A stretch of 64,000 nucleotides of DNA from Oceanihabitans sediminis (GTDB lineage: Bacteria > Bacteroidota > Bacteroidia > Flavobacteriales > Flavobacteriaceae). The stretch spans positions 496,001 through 560,000 of the forward strand of contig NZ_QPIG01000001.1 of NCBI RefSeq assembly GCF_003337215.1, given 5' to 3'. This document shows, in pieces, positions 33,749-43,866 of this stretch (position 1 is the stretch's first letter; each line of letters begins with the position of its first letter). A program made the translations under genes and the position numbers. Below the pieces are notes generated by a model. That model made no database searches. It was not told the DNA's origin and saw only the letters and a program-made list of their open reading frames with translations.

Positions 33749-34656
33749 AAAATAACATAATTATAATCGGGATTATAAGTCTATTATTTAGCTGTAAAAC
33801 AGTAGAAAAAGATAACGGAAAACTAAACGTAGTTACCACCACCACCATGATTACAGATTTGGTAAACAATATTGGTGGCGATTTAGTAAATGTTGAAGGA
33901 TTAATGGGAAGCGGTGTAGATCCTCACCTATATAAAGCCAGCGAAGGAGATGTAACTAAACTAGTAAATGCCGATATCATTTTTTACAACGGTTTACATT
34001 TAGAAGGAAAGCTGATAGAGGTTTTTGAAAAAATGGGAAACAGCAGCAAAACACCTATTGCATTAGCAGAAGGAATTGACAAAAACACCTTGATTGGCTC
34101 AGAATATTTTGCTTCCAATTACGATCCACACGTTTGGTTTAACATTGAATATTTCAAACAATTTGCTACAAAAGTTTCTAAAGTTTTAGCTGAAAAAGAC
34201 CCTAAAAACACTGCAAATTATAAAGAAAACGAAAAGCTATATCTAGCAAAATTAGGTAGCCTTCAGAAAAATATAGAAACAATTATTGATACACTTCCAA
34301 AGGAGAAACGTATTTTAGTAACAGCACATGATGCTTTTAATTACTTTGGAAAAAACTACGGATTTGAAGTTGTAGGCCTTCAAGGCCTATCAACAGCAAC
34401 AGAAGCAGGGGTTCAAGATGTTCAAAAGTTAGCTACTTTTATAATTGAAAGAAACGTAAAAGCAATGTTTATTGAAAGCTCTGTACCAAAACGTACGATT
34501 GAAGCATTACAAGCAGCAGTCAACTCTAAAGGCCATAATGTAGCCATTGGCGGAACACTATATTCTGATGCGCTTGGAGACGCAGGAACAGTTGAGGGTA
34601 CTTATATTGGTATGTTTCAACACAATGTAAACACAATAATTAACGCACTTAAATAA
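33745..34656 (+). CDS. metal ABC transporter substrate-binding lipoprotein (ZnuA/TroA family)
   Basis: 303 residues. Lipobox in IISLLFSCK (Cys about 17). Cluster A-I fold with metal ligands in order: His in [12 protein letters not shown] (about 62), His in [10 protein letters not shown] (about 128), His in [10 protein letters not shown] (about 196), and an acidic ligand near LYSDALG (about 276). A long His-rich loop, typical of Zn-specific ZnuA, is absent, which leans towards Mn/Fe or mixed specificity. ATGA overlap with the upstream barrel gene and TAATG with the ATPase gene show tight coupling. Confidence 0.92.
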   Translation: MKNNIIIIGIISLLFSCKTVEKDNGKLNVVTTTTMITDLVNNIGGDLVNVEGLMGSGVDPHLYKASEGDVTKLVNADIIFYNGLHLEGKLIEVFEKMGNSSKTPIALAEGIDKNTLIGSEYFASNYDPHVWFNIEYFKQFATKVSKVLAEKDPKNTANYKENEKLYLAKLGSLQKNIETIIDTLPKEKRILVTAHDAFNYFGKNYGFEVVGLQGLSTATEAGVQDVQKLATFIIERNVKAMFIESSVPKRTIEALQAAVNSKGHNVAIGGTLYSDALGDAGTVEGTYIGMFQHNVNTIINALK

Positions 34657-35390
34657 TGGATAATATAGCCGTAAAAGTTGACGATTTAACCGTAGCTTAC
34701 AACTACAAACCAGTGCTTTGGGATATCGATTTAGAAATCCCTGAAGGTGTTCTTATGGCTATTGTTGGGCCAAACGGCGCAGGGAAATCTACACTTATAA
34801 AAGCTATTTTAGGAATATTAAAACCTATTGCAGGAAGTGTTACAATCTACGGAAATCCTTATGACAAACAACGTAAACTAGTTGCTTATGTTCCCCAAAA
34901 AGGAAGTGTAGATTGGGATTTTCCAACCACAGCCTTAGATGTTGTCATGATGGGAACTTACGGAAGTTTAGGATGGATCAAACGTCCGAAACAAAAAGAG
35001 AAAAAAGCAGCATTAGAGGCATTAGAAAAAGTTGGGATGCTTGCTTTCAAAAACCGACAAATTAGTCAACTTTCAGGCGGGCAACAACAGCGAATATTCT
35101 TAGCAAGAGCTTTGGCACAAAACGCTTCTATCTACTTTATGGACGAACCATTTCAAGGTGTAGATGCAACAACAGAAATTGCTATTATTAATATTTTAAA
35201 AGAATTACGAAAAGCAGGTAAAACCGTTATAGTTGTACATCACGATTTACAAACCGTTCCTGAATATTTTGATTGGGTAACCTTTTTAAATGTAAAGAAG
35301 ATTGCCACAGGACCTGTAAAAGACATCTTTAACGATAATAACCTAACAAAAACCTACGGAATTAATTATAAGGTAAGCATTCAGAAATAA
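34656..35390 (+). CDS. metal ABC transporter ATP-binding protein
   Basis: 244 residues. Walker [13 protein letters not shown] (about 38), Q-loop [13 protein letters not shown], signature LSGGQQQR (about 138), Walker [11 protein letters not shown] and switch His in VVHHDLQ. This is the ZnuC/MntB branch. It sits between the binding protein and two permeases. Confidence 0.95.
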   Translation: MDNIAVKVDDLTVAYNYKPVLWDIDLEIPEGVLMAIVGPNGAGKSTLIKAILGILKPIAGSVTIYGNPYDKQRKLVAYVPQKGSVDWDFPTTALDVVMMGTYGSLGWIKRPKQKEKKAALEALEKVGMLAFKNRQISQLSGGQQQRIFLARALAQNASIYFMDEPFQGVDATTEIAIINILKELRKAGKTVIVVHHDLQTVPEYFDWVTFLNVKKIATGPVKDIFNDNNLTKTYGINYKVSIQK

Positions 35391-36517
35391 TGGATATTCA
35401 AGAATATTTTTCATTAGTCTTTAGCGATTATACCCTGCGAACCATCACACTAGGAACAGCGATTCTTGGTGCTGTTACAGGAATGCTTGGTAGTTTTGCT
35501 GTACTAAGAAAACAAAGTTTACTTGGTGATGCTATTTCTCATGCTGCCCTACCAGGAATAGCCATTGCTTTTTTAATTACCGGAGCAAAAGACAGTAATA
35601 TTTTGCTTCTTGGCGCTTTAGTCAGCGGACTCATAGGAACATTTTGGATCCGTGGAATCATTACAAAAACACATTTAAAAAGCGACACAGCCCTTGGCCT
35701 AATCTTATCCTTGTTTTTTGGATTTGGTATGTTATTACTAACTTTCATTCAAAAGCAACCAAACGCCAATCAAGCTGGATTAGATAAATATTTATTTGGC
35801 CAGGCAGCAACTTTAGTAGAAAGTGATGTTTGGCTTATGGCTGGAGTAACAGTAGTTTGTTTATTTGTTTTACTTCTTTTCTGGAAAGAATTTAAAATTC
35901 TATTATTTGATGCAGACTACACCAAAACCTTAGGCTTCAACACCAAATTTATAGATGTTCTAATTACCACATTTATTGTGTTAGCAATTGTTTTAGGCTT
36001 ACAAACTGTTGGCGTTGTACTTATGAGCGCCATGCTTTTAGCGCCGGCTGCTGCCGCTAGACAATGGACAAACAGTTTAGGTATAATGGTTTTTCTGGCT
36101 GCTATATTTGGAGCATTTTCAGGAGTACTAGGAACCGCCATAAGCGCAAGCCAAAACAATCTTTCTACCGGACCAATAATCGTTTTAGTAGCTGCAACTG
36201 TTGTGGTGTTTTCTTTTGTTTTTTCACCAAGTCGCGGATTGCTTTTTAAACAAATCCGATTTATAAAAAACAGACGTGATTTAGAACTTCATAAAACACT
36301 AGCTTTTATGTATCATATTGCAGAAACTCATGAAGACATATCACATCCGCATACCATTAAAATCTTGAATAACTTCCAAGGATACACAAGAGGAACTCTT
36401 CAAAAATTAGTAAAGAAAAATTATGTCACCTTAGACGGTAACATGTGGAGTTTAACAGAAGAAGGCTTTAATACTGCCGAAAATTTATACAACCAACAAT
36501 CTACAAGCAATGAATAG
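35390..36517 (+). CDS. metal ABC transporter permease with C-terminal winged-helix-like domain
   Basis: 375 residues. Residues about 1-285 are an ABC-3 (ZnuB/MntC) permease with about nine membrane spans and the coupling segment GDAISHAALPGIAIAF. The last about 80 residues, after RFIKNRRDLELHKTL, are soluble. They read like a winged helix (ISHPHTIKILNNFQGYTRGT, LVKKNYVTLDGNMWSLTEEG), the same shape as the DNA-binding half of DtxR regulators. ZnuB proteins normally end with the last span (about 270-290 residues). The tail could gate the transporter by sensing cytoplasmic metal or bind DNA; both are inference. Confidence 0.9.
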   Translation: MDIQEYFSLVFSDYTLRTITLGTAILGAVTGMLGSFAVLRKQSLLGDAISHAALPGIAIAFLITGAKDSNILLLGALVSGLIGTFWIRGIITKTHLKSDTALGLILSLFFGFGMLLLTFIQKQPNANQAGLDKYLFGQAATLVESDVWLMAGVTVVCLFVLLLFWKEFKILLFDADYTKTLGFNTKFIDVLITTFIVLAIVLGLQTVGVVLMSAMLLAPAAAARQWTNSLGIMVFLAAIFGAFSGVLGTAISASQNNLSTGPIIVLVAATVVVFSFVFSPSRGLLFKQIRFIKNRRDLELHKTLAFMYHIAETHEDISHPHTIKILNNFQGYTRGTLQKLVKKNYVTLDGNMWSLTEEGFNTAENLYNQQSTSNE

Positions 36518-37670
36518 TGCGCAAATAGAAATACAACTTATTGCTAGCTTGGTGGCTATAGCTTGTGCTATTCCTGGTACTTTTTTAGTACTTAGAAAAA
36601 TGGCTATGATTAGTGATGCTATTAGTCATTCTATTTTACCAGGAATTGTAATTGGTTTTTTTATCACACAAGACCTCAACTCGCCACTACTAATAGTTCT
36701 TGCTGCTCTTACCGGAATTATAACCGTGGTTCTGGTAGAGTATATTCAAAAAACAGGATTAGTAAAAGAAGATACTGCTATAGGGTTAGTGTTTCCAGCA
36801 ATGTTTAGTATCGGAGTTATTATGATTGCTAAAAATGCAAACGATATACATTTAGATGTGGATGCGGTTTTACTAGGGGAATTAGCCTTTGCTCCTTTTG
36901 ATAGATTAGAAATTTCTGGTGTGGACGTTGGGCCTAAATCCTTATGGATTATTGGAAGTATTTTACTTGTTACTATCACCCTACTTCTAGCCTTTTTCAA
37001 AGAACTAAAAGTTAGCACTTTTGATAAAGGACTTGCTGCTTCTTTAGGCTTTTCACCAGCGATAATTCATTACGGACTAATGTCGGTTTCATCTGTAACT
37101 ACCGTTGGTGCTTTTGATGCTGTTGGAGCTATTTTAGTAGTTGCTCTTATGATTGCTCCTGCTGCAACCGCTTATTTACTTACAACAGATTTAAAGAAAA
37201 TGTTGGGGCTAGCAATTGGTTTTGGGGCATTAAGCGCTATTTCCGGATATTGGTTTGCACATTGGCTAGATGCTTCTATCGCAGGGTCTATAACGACCAT
37301 GTTAGGATTGTTATTTTTAATCGTGTATTTATTTGCTCCGAGTAAAGGGGTTATCGCGGTAATGTATAGAGAAAAACAGCAACGAACAGAAGTGTCTTTA
37401 CTTACTTTTTTACTGCATTTAAAAAATCACACAGAAAAAAGAGAACGACACGTAAACCACTTACAAGAACATATAAACTGGCAAAAAGTAAGAGCAAAAA
37501 CAGTTTTAGATTTAGCCCTTAAAAATAATATGATTACTATTAGTAATGATATTGTTTCACTCACCAAAAAGGGGAACACCTTTACTTCTAAGGCTATCGA
37601 TTATATTATAACCAATGAAGATACGCAGATAGAAGATATGAAAGAAGATTTCTTTTTATTCAGAGGTTAA
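36510..37670 (+). CDS. second metal ABC transporter permease with C-terminal winged-helix-like tail
   Basis: 386 residues. ABC-3 permease core to about residue 285 ([18 protein letters not shown] as coupling segment; [20 protein letters not shown] near span 7), so the importer is built from two different permeases. It also carries a soluble tail of about 95 residues ([56 protein letters not shown]) resembling a winged helix with the closing L-T-x-x-G turn. The start overlaps the previous gene by 8 bases. The stop overlaps the convergent DjlA-like gene by 4 bases. Confidence 0.9.
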   Translation: MNSAQIEIQLIASLVAIACAIPGTFLVLRKMAMISDAISHSILPGIVIGFFITQDLNSPLLIVLAALTGIITVVLVEYIQKTGLVKEDTAIGLVFPAMFSIGVIMIAKNANDIHLDVDAVLLGELAFAPFDRLEISGVDVGPKSLWIIGSILLVTITLLLAFFKELKVSTFDKGLAASLGFSPAIIHYGLMSVSSVTTVGAFDAVGAILVVALMIAPAATAYLLTTDLKKMLGLAIGFGALSAISGYWFAHWLDASIAGSITTMLGLLFLIVYLFAPSKGVIAVMYREKQQRTEVSLLTFLLHLKNHTEKRERHVNHLQEHINWQKVRAKTVLDLALKNNMITISNDIVSLTKKGNTFTSKAIDYIITNEDTQIEDMKEDFFLFRG

Positions 37671-38437
37671 AACCCTCGCTCTTTTTGCAACTGCTCATAA
37701 GCTTCTTGAACCTGACGGAACTTTTCCTCTGCACCTTTTTGATGTTCTTTCCCTAGATGAAGCACCTTGTCTGGATGGTATTTTTTAGCCATATTTCTAT
37801 AGGCTTTCTTAATCTCTTCTACGGTAGCTGATTTTGGAATTTCTAAAATTTTATAAGCGTTATCACTACTATTATAAAACATAGATTTGATGCTTTCGTA
37901 ATCACGAGAGCTTATTCCTAAATACCCTGCAATGGTATAAATTGTTTTTTCTTCATCTGCAGTAACCATACCGTCTGCTTTAGCAATTCCGAAAAGGAAA
38001 TGCATTAATTGCAAACGAGAAGCATGATCCATCATTTGTTGTATTTGTAAACAAACTTGACGTAATGGAATTTTTTGGCTACTTATATTTTTAAAAAGTC
38101 TAAAAGCATTGTTTGCTCTTTCTTTTCCGTACATGCTAACAAACTGCTGACGCACGTAATCTAATTCACGTTGGTCTTGTTTACCATCTGCTTTTATCAC
38201 TACCGATGCAAGAATAAGTAAACTCACTTCAAAGTCTCCCGATGTGGTTTGAGCACGACGTTGTTGTTGGGTTCTATAATTAGGTCTTCTACCCTGTTGC
38301 GTTCTTCCACTAGTATATTCTTCTTTTCCAGAAGAAAAAGAATCTACCATACTACCAAGTGCCAAACCTATAATCGCTCCTATTGGTCCGCCAAAAGACC
38401 AACCTAAAGAAGCTCCAATCCATTTTCCGAAACTCAT
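37667..38437 (-). CDS. DjlA-like co-chaperone: TerB-type domain plus J domain
   Basis: 256 residues. A Gly-rich amphipathic N-terminus ([20 protein letters not shown]) may insert in the membrane as in DjlA. Residues about 65-180 are a TerB-like helical domain ([20 protein letters not shown] and [20 protein letters not shown], two acidic metal-binding-like loops). Residues about 190-256 are a J domain with the HPD tripeptide in [17 protein letters not shown]. It is expected to stimulate DnaK ATPase at the inner membrane. Confidence 0.9.
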   Translation of the reverse strand: MSFGKWIGASLGWSFGGPIGAIIGLALGSMVDSFSSGKEEYTSGRTQQGRRPNYRTQQQRRAQTTSGDFEVSLLILASVVIKADGKQDQRELDYVRQQFVSMYGKERANNAFRLFKNISSQKIPLRQVCLQIQQMMDHASRLQLMHFLFGIAKADGMVTADEEKTIYTIAGYLGISSRDYESIKSMFYNSSDNAYKILEIPKSATVEEIKKAYRNMAKKYHPDKVLHLGKEHQKGAEEKFRQVQEAYEQLQKERGF

Positions 38438-38550
38438 ACTTTTTTTATTTAATCGTCAAATATACTATTTGTAGGTTACAATTTTCTTCCTTTTGTTACA
38501 GAAACCAAATCTAAAATTATAAAAAATAGGTTGTTTGCAAAACGGATTTT

Positions 38551-38644
38551 CCGCGTTAAGGATAGTAGTGGCATCCTTTTGCACAGCAAAAGATATAACG
38601 GATAGCCTGACCTTATGACACCATAAGTGTTATAAGGTAACGCC
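38551..38644 (-). repeat. structured intergenic motif, copy A
   Basis: A closing helix GCGTTA/TAACGC (38,553-38,558 with 38,638-38,643) encloses ACCTTAT/ATAAGGT with inner ACAC/GTGT (38,610-38,638), CTTTTGC/GCAAAAG (38,576-38,592) and AGGAT/ATCCT. Read on the - strand it has the order GGCGTTACC, hairpin, GGTCAGGCTATCCG, hairpin, then CTTAACGC. Copy B at 53,014 has the same order on the + strand. I recall such motifs as widespread between genes in Flavobacteriaceae. Type (RNA or DNA element) is unknown. Confidence 0.6.
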
Positions 38645-38714
38645 AATATCACTTTAGCACAATTTTTGCTTAACTTTGTACATAATTAATTATTAAACAT
38701 AAAAATTACAAGAT

Positions 38715-39125
38715 ATGTATCCAGCAGAATTAGTAAAACCAATGCGTGAAGACTTAACTAACGTAGGTTTTGAAGAATTACATACAGTTGCAGATGTAGA
38801 TGCTGCTATTGCAAAAGAAGGAACAACTTTAGTTGTAGTAAACTCGGTTTGTGGTTGTGCAGCAGCTAATGCTAGACCAGGAGCTAAAGCTAGTTTACAA
38901 AATGCAAAAAGACCTGACCATACAGTAACCGTTTTTGCAGGTGTAGATAAAGAAGCTACAGATAAAGCACGTGAATATATGGTTCCTTTCCCTCCAAGTT
39001 CACCTTGTATGGCTTTATTTAAAGACGGTGAATTAGTACACATGCTAGAGCGTCATCATATTGAAGGAAGACCAGCAGAAATGATTGCTGAAAATCTTAT
39101 TGATGCTTATAATGAGCATTGCTAG
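38715..39125 (+). CDS. BrxA/BrxB family bacilliredoxin
   Basis: 136 residues, full length. It contains the family C-G-C in VVNSVCGCAAANARPG (about 53-55) and the cis-Pro block PPSSPCMALFKDGELVHML with a further Cys. Bacilliredoxins remove bacillithiol or related low-molecular-weight thiols from proteins after oxidative stress; flavobacteria are known or suspected bacillithiol users. It has its own terminator at 39,156. Confidence 0.92.
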   Translation: MYPAELVKPMREDLTNVGFEELHTVADVDAAIAKEGTTLVVVNSVCGCAAANARPGAKASLQNAKRPDHTVTVFAGVDKEATDKAREYMVPFPPSSPCMALFKDGELVHMLERHHIEGRPAEMIAENLIDAYNEHC

Positions 39126-39155
39126 TATATTTATTTAAATAGATAAACACAAGTT

Positions 39156-39183
39156 AAAAACCACGGTAATATCGTGGTTTTTT
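39156..39183. terminator. intrinsic terminator after the bacilliredoxin gene
   Basis: A 10-bp stem AAAAACCACG/CGTGGTTTTT (39,156-39,165 and 39,173-39,182) with a 7-base loop and T-rich tail. It contains a possible ATG (39,174), which is therefore not used as the start of the acyltransferase gene. Confidence 0.85.
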
Positions 39184-39215
39184 CTATTTTTGAGAAAACG
39201 TATTTAAGAAAGAAA

Positions 39216-39953
39216 ATGAGAAAACTTTTAGCTTACCCATTAACCTGTATTTATTTTTTATTCTTCGGATTATCGCTATTGATATTTCACCCAATACAAT
39301 GGTTTTGTTTTAATGTTTTCGGCTATAATGTTCACAAGAAAAGCGTGGATGCATTACAGTTTTGCTTGATGCGTTGTATAAATCTTTTAGGATCTAGACA
39401 TTCGTTTTATAATAACTACCCATTAGACACTTCAAACCCAGTTATTATTGTTGCCAATCATCAAAGTATGTCTGACATCCCACCGCTATTATGGTATTTT
39501 AGAAAGCATCATGTAAAGTTTGTGAGTAAAAAAGAATTAGGAAAAGGAATACCTAGTGTTTCATACAATTTACGTGTTGGAGGCTCCGTTCTTATAGATA
39601 GAAAGAATGCTAGAAAAGCACTTATTGCAATTAGAAAATTTGCAGATTATATTGAAACTAATAAACGAGCTGCAGTTATTTTCCCAGAAGGAACGAGAAG
39701 TCGCGACGGAAAACCCAAACCTTTTCACACGAAAGGATTAGAAACACTAATAAACAATATCCCAAGTGCAGTAATTGTACCTGTTACCATAAACAATTCC
39801 TGGAAAAATTTGGAATACGGTAAATTCCCTATGGGAATAGGTCATCACTTAACTTTTACAGCACACAAACCTGTAAGAAAAAGTGATTTTGAAACACAAG
39901 AACAACTATTACAACATATAGAAACTACTATTAAGAATAGTATTAAAAACTAA
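39216..39953 (+). CDS. 1-acyl-sn-glycerol-3-phosphate acyltransferase (PlsC family)
   Basis: 245 residues from ATG 39,216 (an earlier in-frame ATG at 39,174 lies inside a terminator). One N-terminal span (LLAYPLTCIYFLFFGLSLL), then acyltransferase motif I ANHQSMSDIPPL, motif III-type FPEGTRSRDGKPKPFHTKG and motif IV VIVPVTINNSW. It transfers an acyl group to lysophosphatidate in phospholipid synthesis at the inner membrane. The acyl-ACP desaturase gene follows 6 bases later, which fits a membrane-lipid operon. Confidence 0.9.
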   Translation: MRKLLAYPLTCIYFLFFGLSLLIFHPIQWFCFNVFGYNVHKKSVDALQFCLMRCINLLGSRHSFYNNYPLDTSNPVIIVANHQSMSDIPPLLWYFRKHHVKFVSKKELGKGIPSVSYNLRVGGSVLIDRKNARKALIAIRKFADYIETNKRAAVIFPEGTRSRDGKPKPFHTKGLETLINNIPSAVIVPVTINNSWKNLEYGKFPMGIGHHLTFTAHKPVRKSDFETQEQLLQHIETTIKNSIKN

Positions 39954-39959
39954 AAAGCA

Positions 39960-40946
39960 ATGTCAACAAGAAACATAAGATTAGAAGTTATGTCTTACTT
40001 AGAAAAAGACATAGATTCCTTAATTCAGAAATATTTAATTCCTATTGATACCATTTGGCAACCTTCAGATTTTTTACCTAATAGTGAAGGAGAAGAGTTT
40101 TTTGAAGAAGTAACAGAAATACGAGAACTAGCTAAAGAATTACCTTATGATTTCTGGGTGGTTTTAGTAGGCGACATGATTACAGAAGAAGCATTACCAA
40201 CATACGAATCTTGGCTAATGGATGTAGAAGGAATAGATCAAGTAGGTAGAAACGGATGGTCTAAATGGGTTAGACATTGGACTGCTGAAGAGAACAGACA
40301 CGGGGATGTACTTAACAAATACCTTTACCTTTCTGGTCGCGTAAACATGAATGCTATTGAAAAAACAACGCAACACCTTATTGCTGATGGTTTTGATATT
40401 GGTACAGACAGAGATCCTTACAAAAACTTTTTATACACTAGTTTTCAAGAGTTAGCTACTTATGTTTCTCACAATAGAGTTGCTAAAATTGCTAGACAAA
40501 AAGGAAATAAACAACTTTCTAAAATGTGTAAAATCATTTCGGGTGACGAAATGAGACACCATCACGCTTACTGTGAGTTTGTTGAAAGAATTTTTACAGT
40601 AGACCCAAGCGAAATGATGCTTGCATTCCAGCACATGATGAAACAAAAAATTACCATGCCTGCTCTGTTTTTAAGAGAATCTGGTAATAAAATAGGAAGC
40701 GCTTTTGAAGAGTTTTCAAATACTGCACAACGTATTGGCGTTTACACCTCAGCCGATTATGTAGAGATTTTACAGAAGCTTATAAAACGTTGGGAAATTG
40801 ACAAAATATCTAATCTAACAGACGATGCAGAAAAAGCTAGAGACTATATTATGAAGCTTCCTGCTAGAATGATTCGTATAGCTGAACGCATGAAAGTTCC
40901 AGAAACTTCAGTACAATTTAATTGGGTGGAACCAGCCAAACTGTAA
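39960..40946 (+). CDS. acyl-ACP desaturase (ferritin-like di-iron family)
   Basis: 328 residues. The two di-iron ExxH-type motifs are visible: WTAEENRHGDVLNKYLYL (about 102-119) and SGDEMRHHHAYCEF (about 194-207). Additional Glu ligands come from the flanking helices (TEEALPTYES and SFQELATYVSHN). It is soluble, unlike membrane desaturases, and introduces a cis double bond in acyl-ACP, with ferredoxin as electron donor. Its location behind plsC suggests adjustment of membrane fluidity. Confidence 0.93.
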   Translation: MSTRNIRLEVMSYLEKDIDSLIQKYLIPIDTIWQPSDFLPNSEGEEFFEEVTEIRELAKELPYDFWVVLVGDMITEEALPTYESWLMDVEGIDQVGRNGWSKWVRHWTAEENRHGDVLNKYLYLSGRVNMNAIEKTTQHLIADGFDIGTDRDPYKNFLYTSFQELATYVSHNRVAKIARQKGNKQLSKMCKIISGDEMRHHHAYCEFVERIFTVDPSEMMLAFQHMMKQKITMPALFLRESGNKIGSAFEEFSNTAQRIGVYTSADYVEILQKLIKRWEIDKISNLTDDAEKARDYIMKLPARMIRIAERMKVPETSVQFNWVEPAKL

Positions 40947-40952
40947 ATATTT

Positions 40953-41609
40953 ATGAATAAACAATCTATCATTGAAACCACAAAGCTGTTTGTAAAAGAT
41001 AGCCTGAAAAACGCCGAAGGCGGACACGATTGGTTTCATATAGAGCGTGTGTATAATAACGCCTTACTAATTTCCAAGGGAGAGGATGTAGATGTATTTA
41101 TTGTTTCATTAGCCGCTTTACTGCATGATATTGCCGATAGCAAGTTTCACAACGGAGATGAGTCTATCGGGCCAAAAGTTGCCCATAACTTTCTAAAAGA
41201 ACAAGATCTTGATGCTGAAACCATAGAGCATATTGTGAATATTATAGCAAATATGTCGTTTAATAAATCTTTAGAAGGCGAAATTAATTTTACTTCAAAA
41301 GAACTAGAAGTTGTACAAGATGCAGACCGACTAGATGCTATTGGCGCAATAGGTATTGCTAGATGCTTCAATTATGGAGGCTTTAAAAACCGAGAACTCT
41401 ACAATCCTGAAATTGCTCCTAATCTAAATATGAGCAAAGAAGCATATAAAAAATCAACAGCTCCTACCATTAATCATTTTTACGAAAAGCTATTACTTTT
41501 AAAAAATAAAATGAATACCAAAACCGGAAAGCAAATTGCAGAAGACAGACACCAATATATGGAAGGCTTCCTAGAGCAGTTTTACGCCGAGTGGCATGGG
41601 AAAAAGTAA
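40953..41609 (+). CDS. HD-domain phosphohydrolase
   Basis: 218 residues. The metal-binding H...HD...D set is visible: GGHDWFHIERVYNNALLI (about 25-42), ALLHDIADSKF (about 57) and the distal Asp in VQDADRLDAIGAIGIARCF (about 127). Similar to YedJ/PA4606-type predicted hydrolases acting on nucleotides; substrate unknown. It lies 6 bases after the desaturase gene, in the same transcription unit. Confidence 0.9.
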   Translation: MNKQSIIETTKLFVKDSLKNAEGGHDWFHIERVYNNALLISKGEDVDVFIVSLAALLHDIADSKFHNGDESIGPKVAHNFLKEQDLDAETIEHIVNIIANMSFNKSLEGEINFTSKELEVVQDADRLDAIGAIGIARCFNYGGFKNRELYNPEIAPNLNMSKEAYKKSTAPTINHFYEKLLLLKNKMNTKTGKQIAEDRHQYMEGFLEQFYAEWHGKK

Positions 41610-41688
41610 CATAACTTTAACAAGTATACAGCTTATTAGCATTGAAATATTTCAGTATTTTTATAAATTAATTCTAAAACAAAATAAC

Positions 41689-43839
41689 ATGAAAAAATTA
41701 ACACTTGCACTTTTTGCCTTTTTGTTTGCATTTTCGTCTACAATAACGGCAAATGAAGGTATGTGGTTTTTAATGCATATTGAACGATTAAACCATCGTG
41801 ATATGCAAAAAATGGGTTTACAGCTTACAGCTGAAGAAATCTACAGCATTAACAATCATAGTTTAAAAGATGCTATCGTACAGTTTAATGGTGGTTGTAC
41901 TGCAAGTATCATTTCAGAAAACGGATTAGTACTTACAAATCACCACTGTGGATATGATGCTATTGCAGAATTATCTACTGCAGAACAAAATCATTTAAAA
42001 AATGGATATTGGGCAGGTTCTTTAGAAGAAGAACTAAAACCAGAAAGTTTATATGTTCGATTCTTTGTTAGAATGGACGACGTTTCTAAGCGTATTTTAT
42101 CTCAAGTAAATGACGGAATGAGCGAAAAAGAACGCGAAGCTGCCATAAACAAAGAAATAGCTAAAATTGAACAAGAAAACAACGAAGGTGGAAAATACAC
42201 TGTTTCTGTTCGTTCTTTCTACCAAGGAAATGAATATTACTACTTTGTTTACGAAGATTATAAAGATGTTCGTTTAGTAGGAACTCCTTCTGAAAGCATT
42301 GGGAAATTTGGTGGAGACACAGATAACTGGGAATGGCCAAGACACACAGGAGATTTCTCTTTATTTAGAGTATATGCTGATGCAGAAGGAAACCCTGCAG
42401 ACTACTCAACTAACAACGTTCCATTAAAAGCAAAATACCACCTACCTGTTAATATAGACGGTGTAAAAGAAAATGATTTTGCTATGATTCTAGGTTACCC
42501 TGGAAGAACAAACCGTTGGATGCCTGCTCAAGGTGTTGAACAAAACGTAAAATACGCTTATCCTGCTTGGGTAGAAGGTTCTAAATTAAGCATGGATGTA
42601 ATGAAGAAGTACATGGAGCAAGATGAATCTATCAACTTAATGTATGCTTCTTCTTATGCAAGTATTGCTAACTATTGGAAAAATAGAGGCGGTATGATTG
42701 AAGCTTTAACCGAGCACAAAACAGTAGAAAAAAAGAGCAAAACGGAAGCTAAATTTGCGAAATGGGCTAAGAAAAAAGCAAATAGAGAGAAATATGGAAA
42801 AGTTATTGAGAACATCAATAACTACTATAGCTTAACAAACGAAAAAGCGAAACAAAGCAACTACCTTTTAGGAATGTTACGTTCTAGCAAGTTTGCTATT
42901 TTACCATACAGACTTGGTGGCGCTTTAAAACAATATGCATCTGCTAACGAAGCAGAACGCGCAAACTTACTTCCAAGATTACAGTCTATGGTAGAGAACT
43001 CTTACAAAGACTTCCACTTACCATTAGAAGAAGAAGTATTAGCTAAACAACTTGGGTTATTAGCTTCTAAAGCTAACTACTCTTTACCTGCAATTGTTGA
43101 AGAAATCGGAAAGAAAAACAACAATGATTTCACAAGCTACACAAAAGCTATTTTCAACTTAAGTATGTTTACTTCTAAAGAAGGTGTTGAAGCATTTTTA
43201 CAATACCCTGATATGGCTATTTTAGAAAGCGATCCTTTATTAGAATTATCTACGCAATTATTAGACAAATACAGAGAGCAGCCGGAAAGTTTAGCACAAG
43301 CTGAAAACGATTTCCAAGCTTCTTTTAGATTATTAGTTCAAGGTTTACGTGAGTCTGGATTAACTAAAATTCAGTACCCAGATGCGAACTCTACTTTACG
43401 TTTATCTTACGGGAAAGTGAGAGCTTTACCTGCAGATAGCAGAAACGATGCTAGCATTAACAATTACACTACTTTTAAAGGAATGCTTAAAAAGTACAAG
43501 CCAAACGATCATGAGTTTGACATGTCTGAAAAGATGTTAAACGTAGACCCTACTAAAGACTTTGGTCGTTATGCTAATGAGAAAGGAGAATTATCTATCA
43601 ACTTCTTAACAGATAATGATATTACTGGTGGAAACTCTGGTTCTCCTGTTATCAACGGAAAAGGTGAGTTAATTGGTTTAGCATTCGATGGAAACATTGA
43701 AGCTATGGCTGGAGATGTAATTTTCGATTCAAAATTACAACGTACTATCAACGTAGATATTAGATATGTACTTTGGCTAATTGACAAATATGCTGATGCA
43801 AAACATATTGTAGATGAGTTAACTATCATCACAAAATAA
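41689..43839 (+). CDS. S46-family dipeptidyl-peptidase (DPP7/DPP11-like)
   Basis: 716 residues from ATG 41,689 (an earlier in-frame start at 41,596 overlaps the HD gene and precedes the signal peptide by 31 residues). Signal peptide MKKLTLALFAFLFAFSSTITA. The mature N-terminus NEGMWFLMHIERLN is typical. The catalytic triad is His in LTNHHCGYDAI (about 86), Asp in WPRHTGDFSLFR, and Ser in TGGNSGSPVIN (about 646). Downstream LAFDGNIEAM has Gly at what I take to be the S1-pocket position that separates DPP7 (Gly, hydrophobic P1) from DPP11 (Arg, acidic P1). It is periplasmic, releasing dipeptides. Confidence 0.93.
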   Translation: MKKLTLALFAFLFAFSSTITANEGMWFLMHIERLNHRDMQKMGLQLTAEEIYSINNHSLKDAIVQFNGGCTASIISENGLVLTNHHCGYDAIAELSTAEQNHLKNGYWAGSLEEELKPESLYVRFFVRMDDVSKRILSQVNDGMSEKEREAAINKEIAKIEQENNEGGKYTVSVRSFYQGNEYYYFVYEDYKDVRLVGTPSESIGKFGGDTDNWEWPRHTGDFSLFRVYADAEGNPADYSTNNVPLKAKYHLPVNIDGVKENDFAMILGYPGRTNRWMPAQGVEQNVKYAYPAWVEGSKLSMDVMKKYMEQDESINLMYASSYASIANYWKNRGGMIEALTEHKTVEKKSKTEAKFAKWAKKKANREKYGKVIENINNYYSLTNEKAKQSNYLLGMLRSSKFAILPYRLGGALKQYASANEAERANLLPRLQSMVENSYKDFHLPLEEEVLAKQLGLLASKANYSLPAIVEEIGKKNNNDFTSYTKAIFNLSMFTSKEGVEAFLQYPDMAILESDPLLELSTQLLDKYREQPESLAQAENDFQASFRLLVQGLRESGLTKIQYPDANSTLRLSYGKVRALPADSRNDASINNYTTFKGMLKKYKPNDHEFDMSEKMLNVDPTKDFGRYANEKGELSINFLTDNDITGGNSGSPVINGKGELIGLAFDGNIEAMAGDVIFDSKLQRTINVDIRYVLWLIDKYADAKHIVDELTIITK

Positions 43840-43866
43840 GCTAACAGCTAATACGTTTACAAATAA

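Noticed and set aside
38693-39043. 116-codon frame on the - strand opposite the bacilliredoxin gene
   Set aside because: It is an antisense shadow. The + strand frame matches the bacilliredoxin family from end to end.
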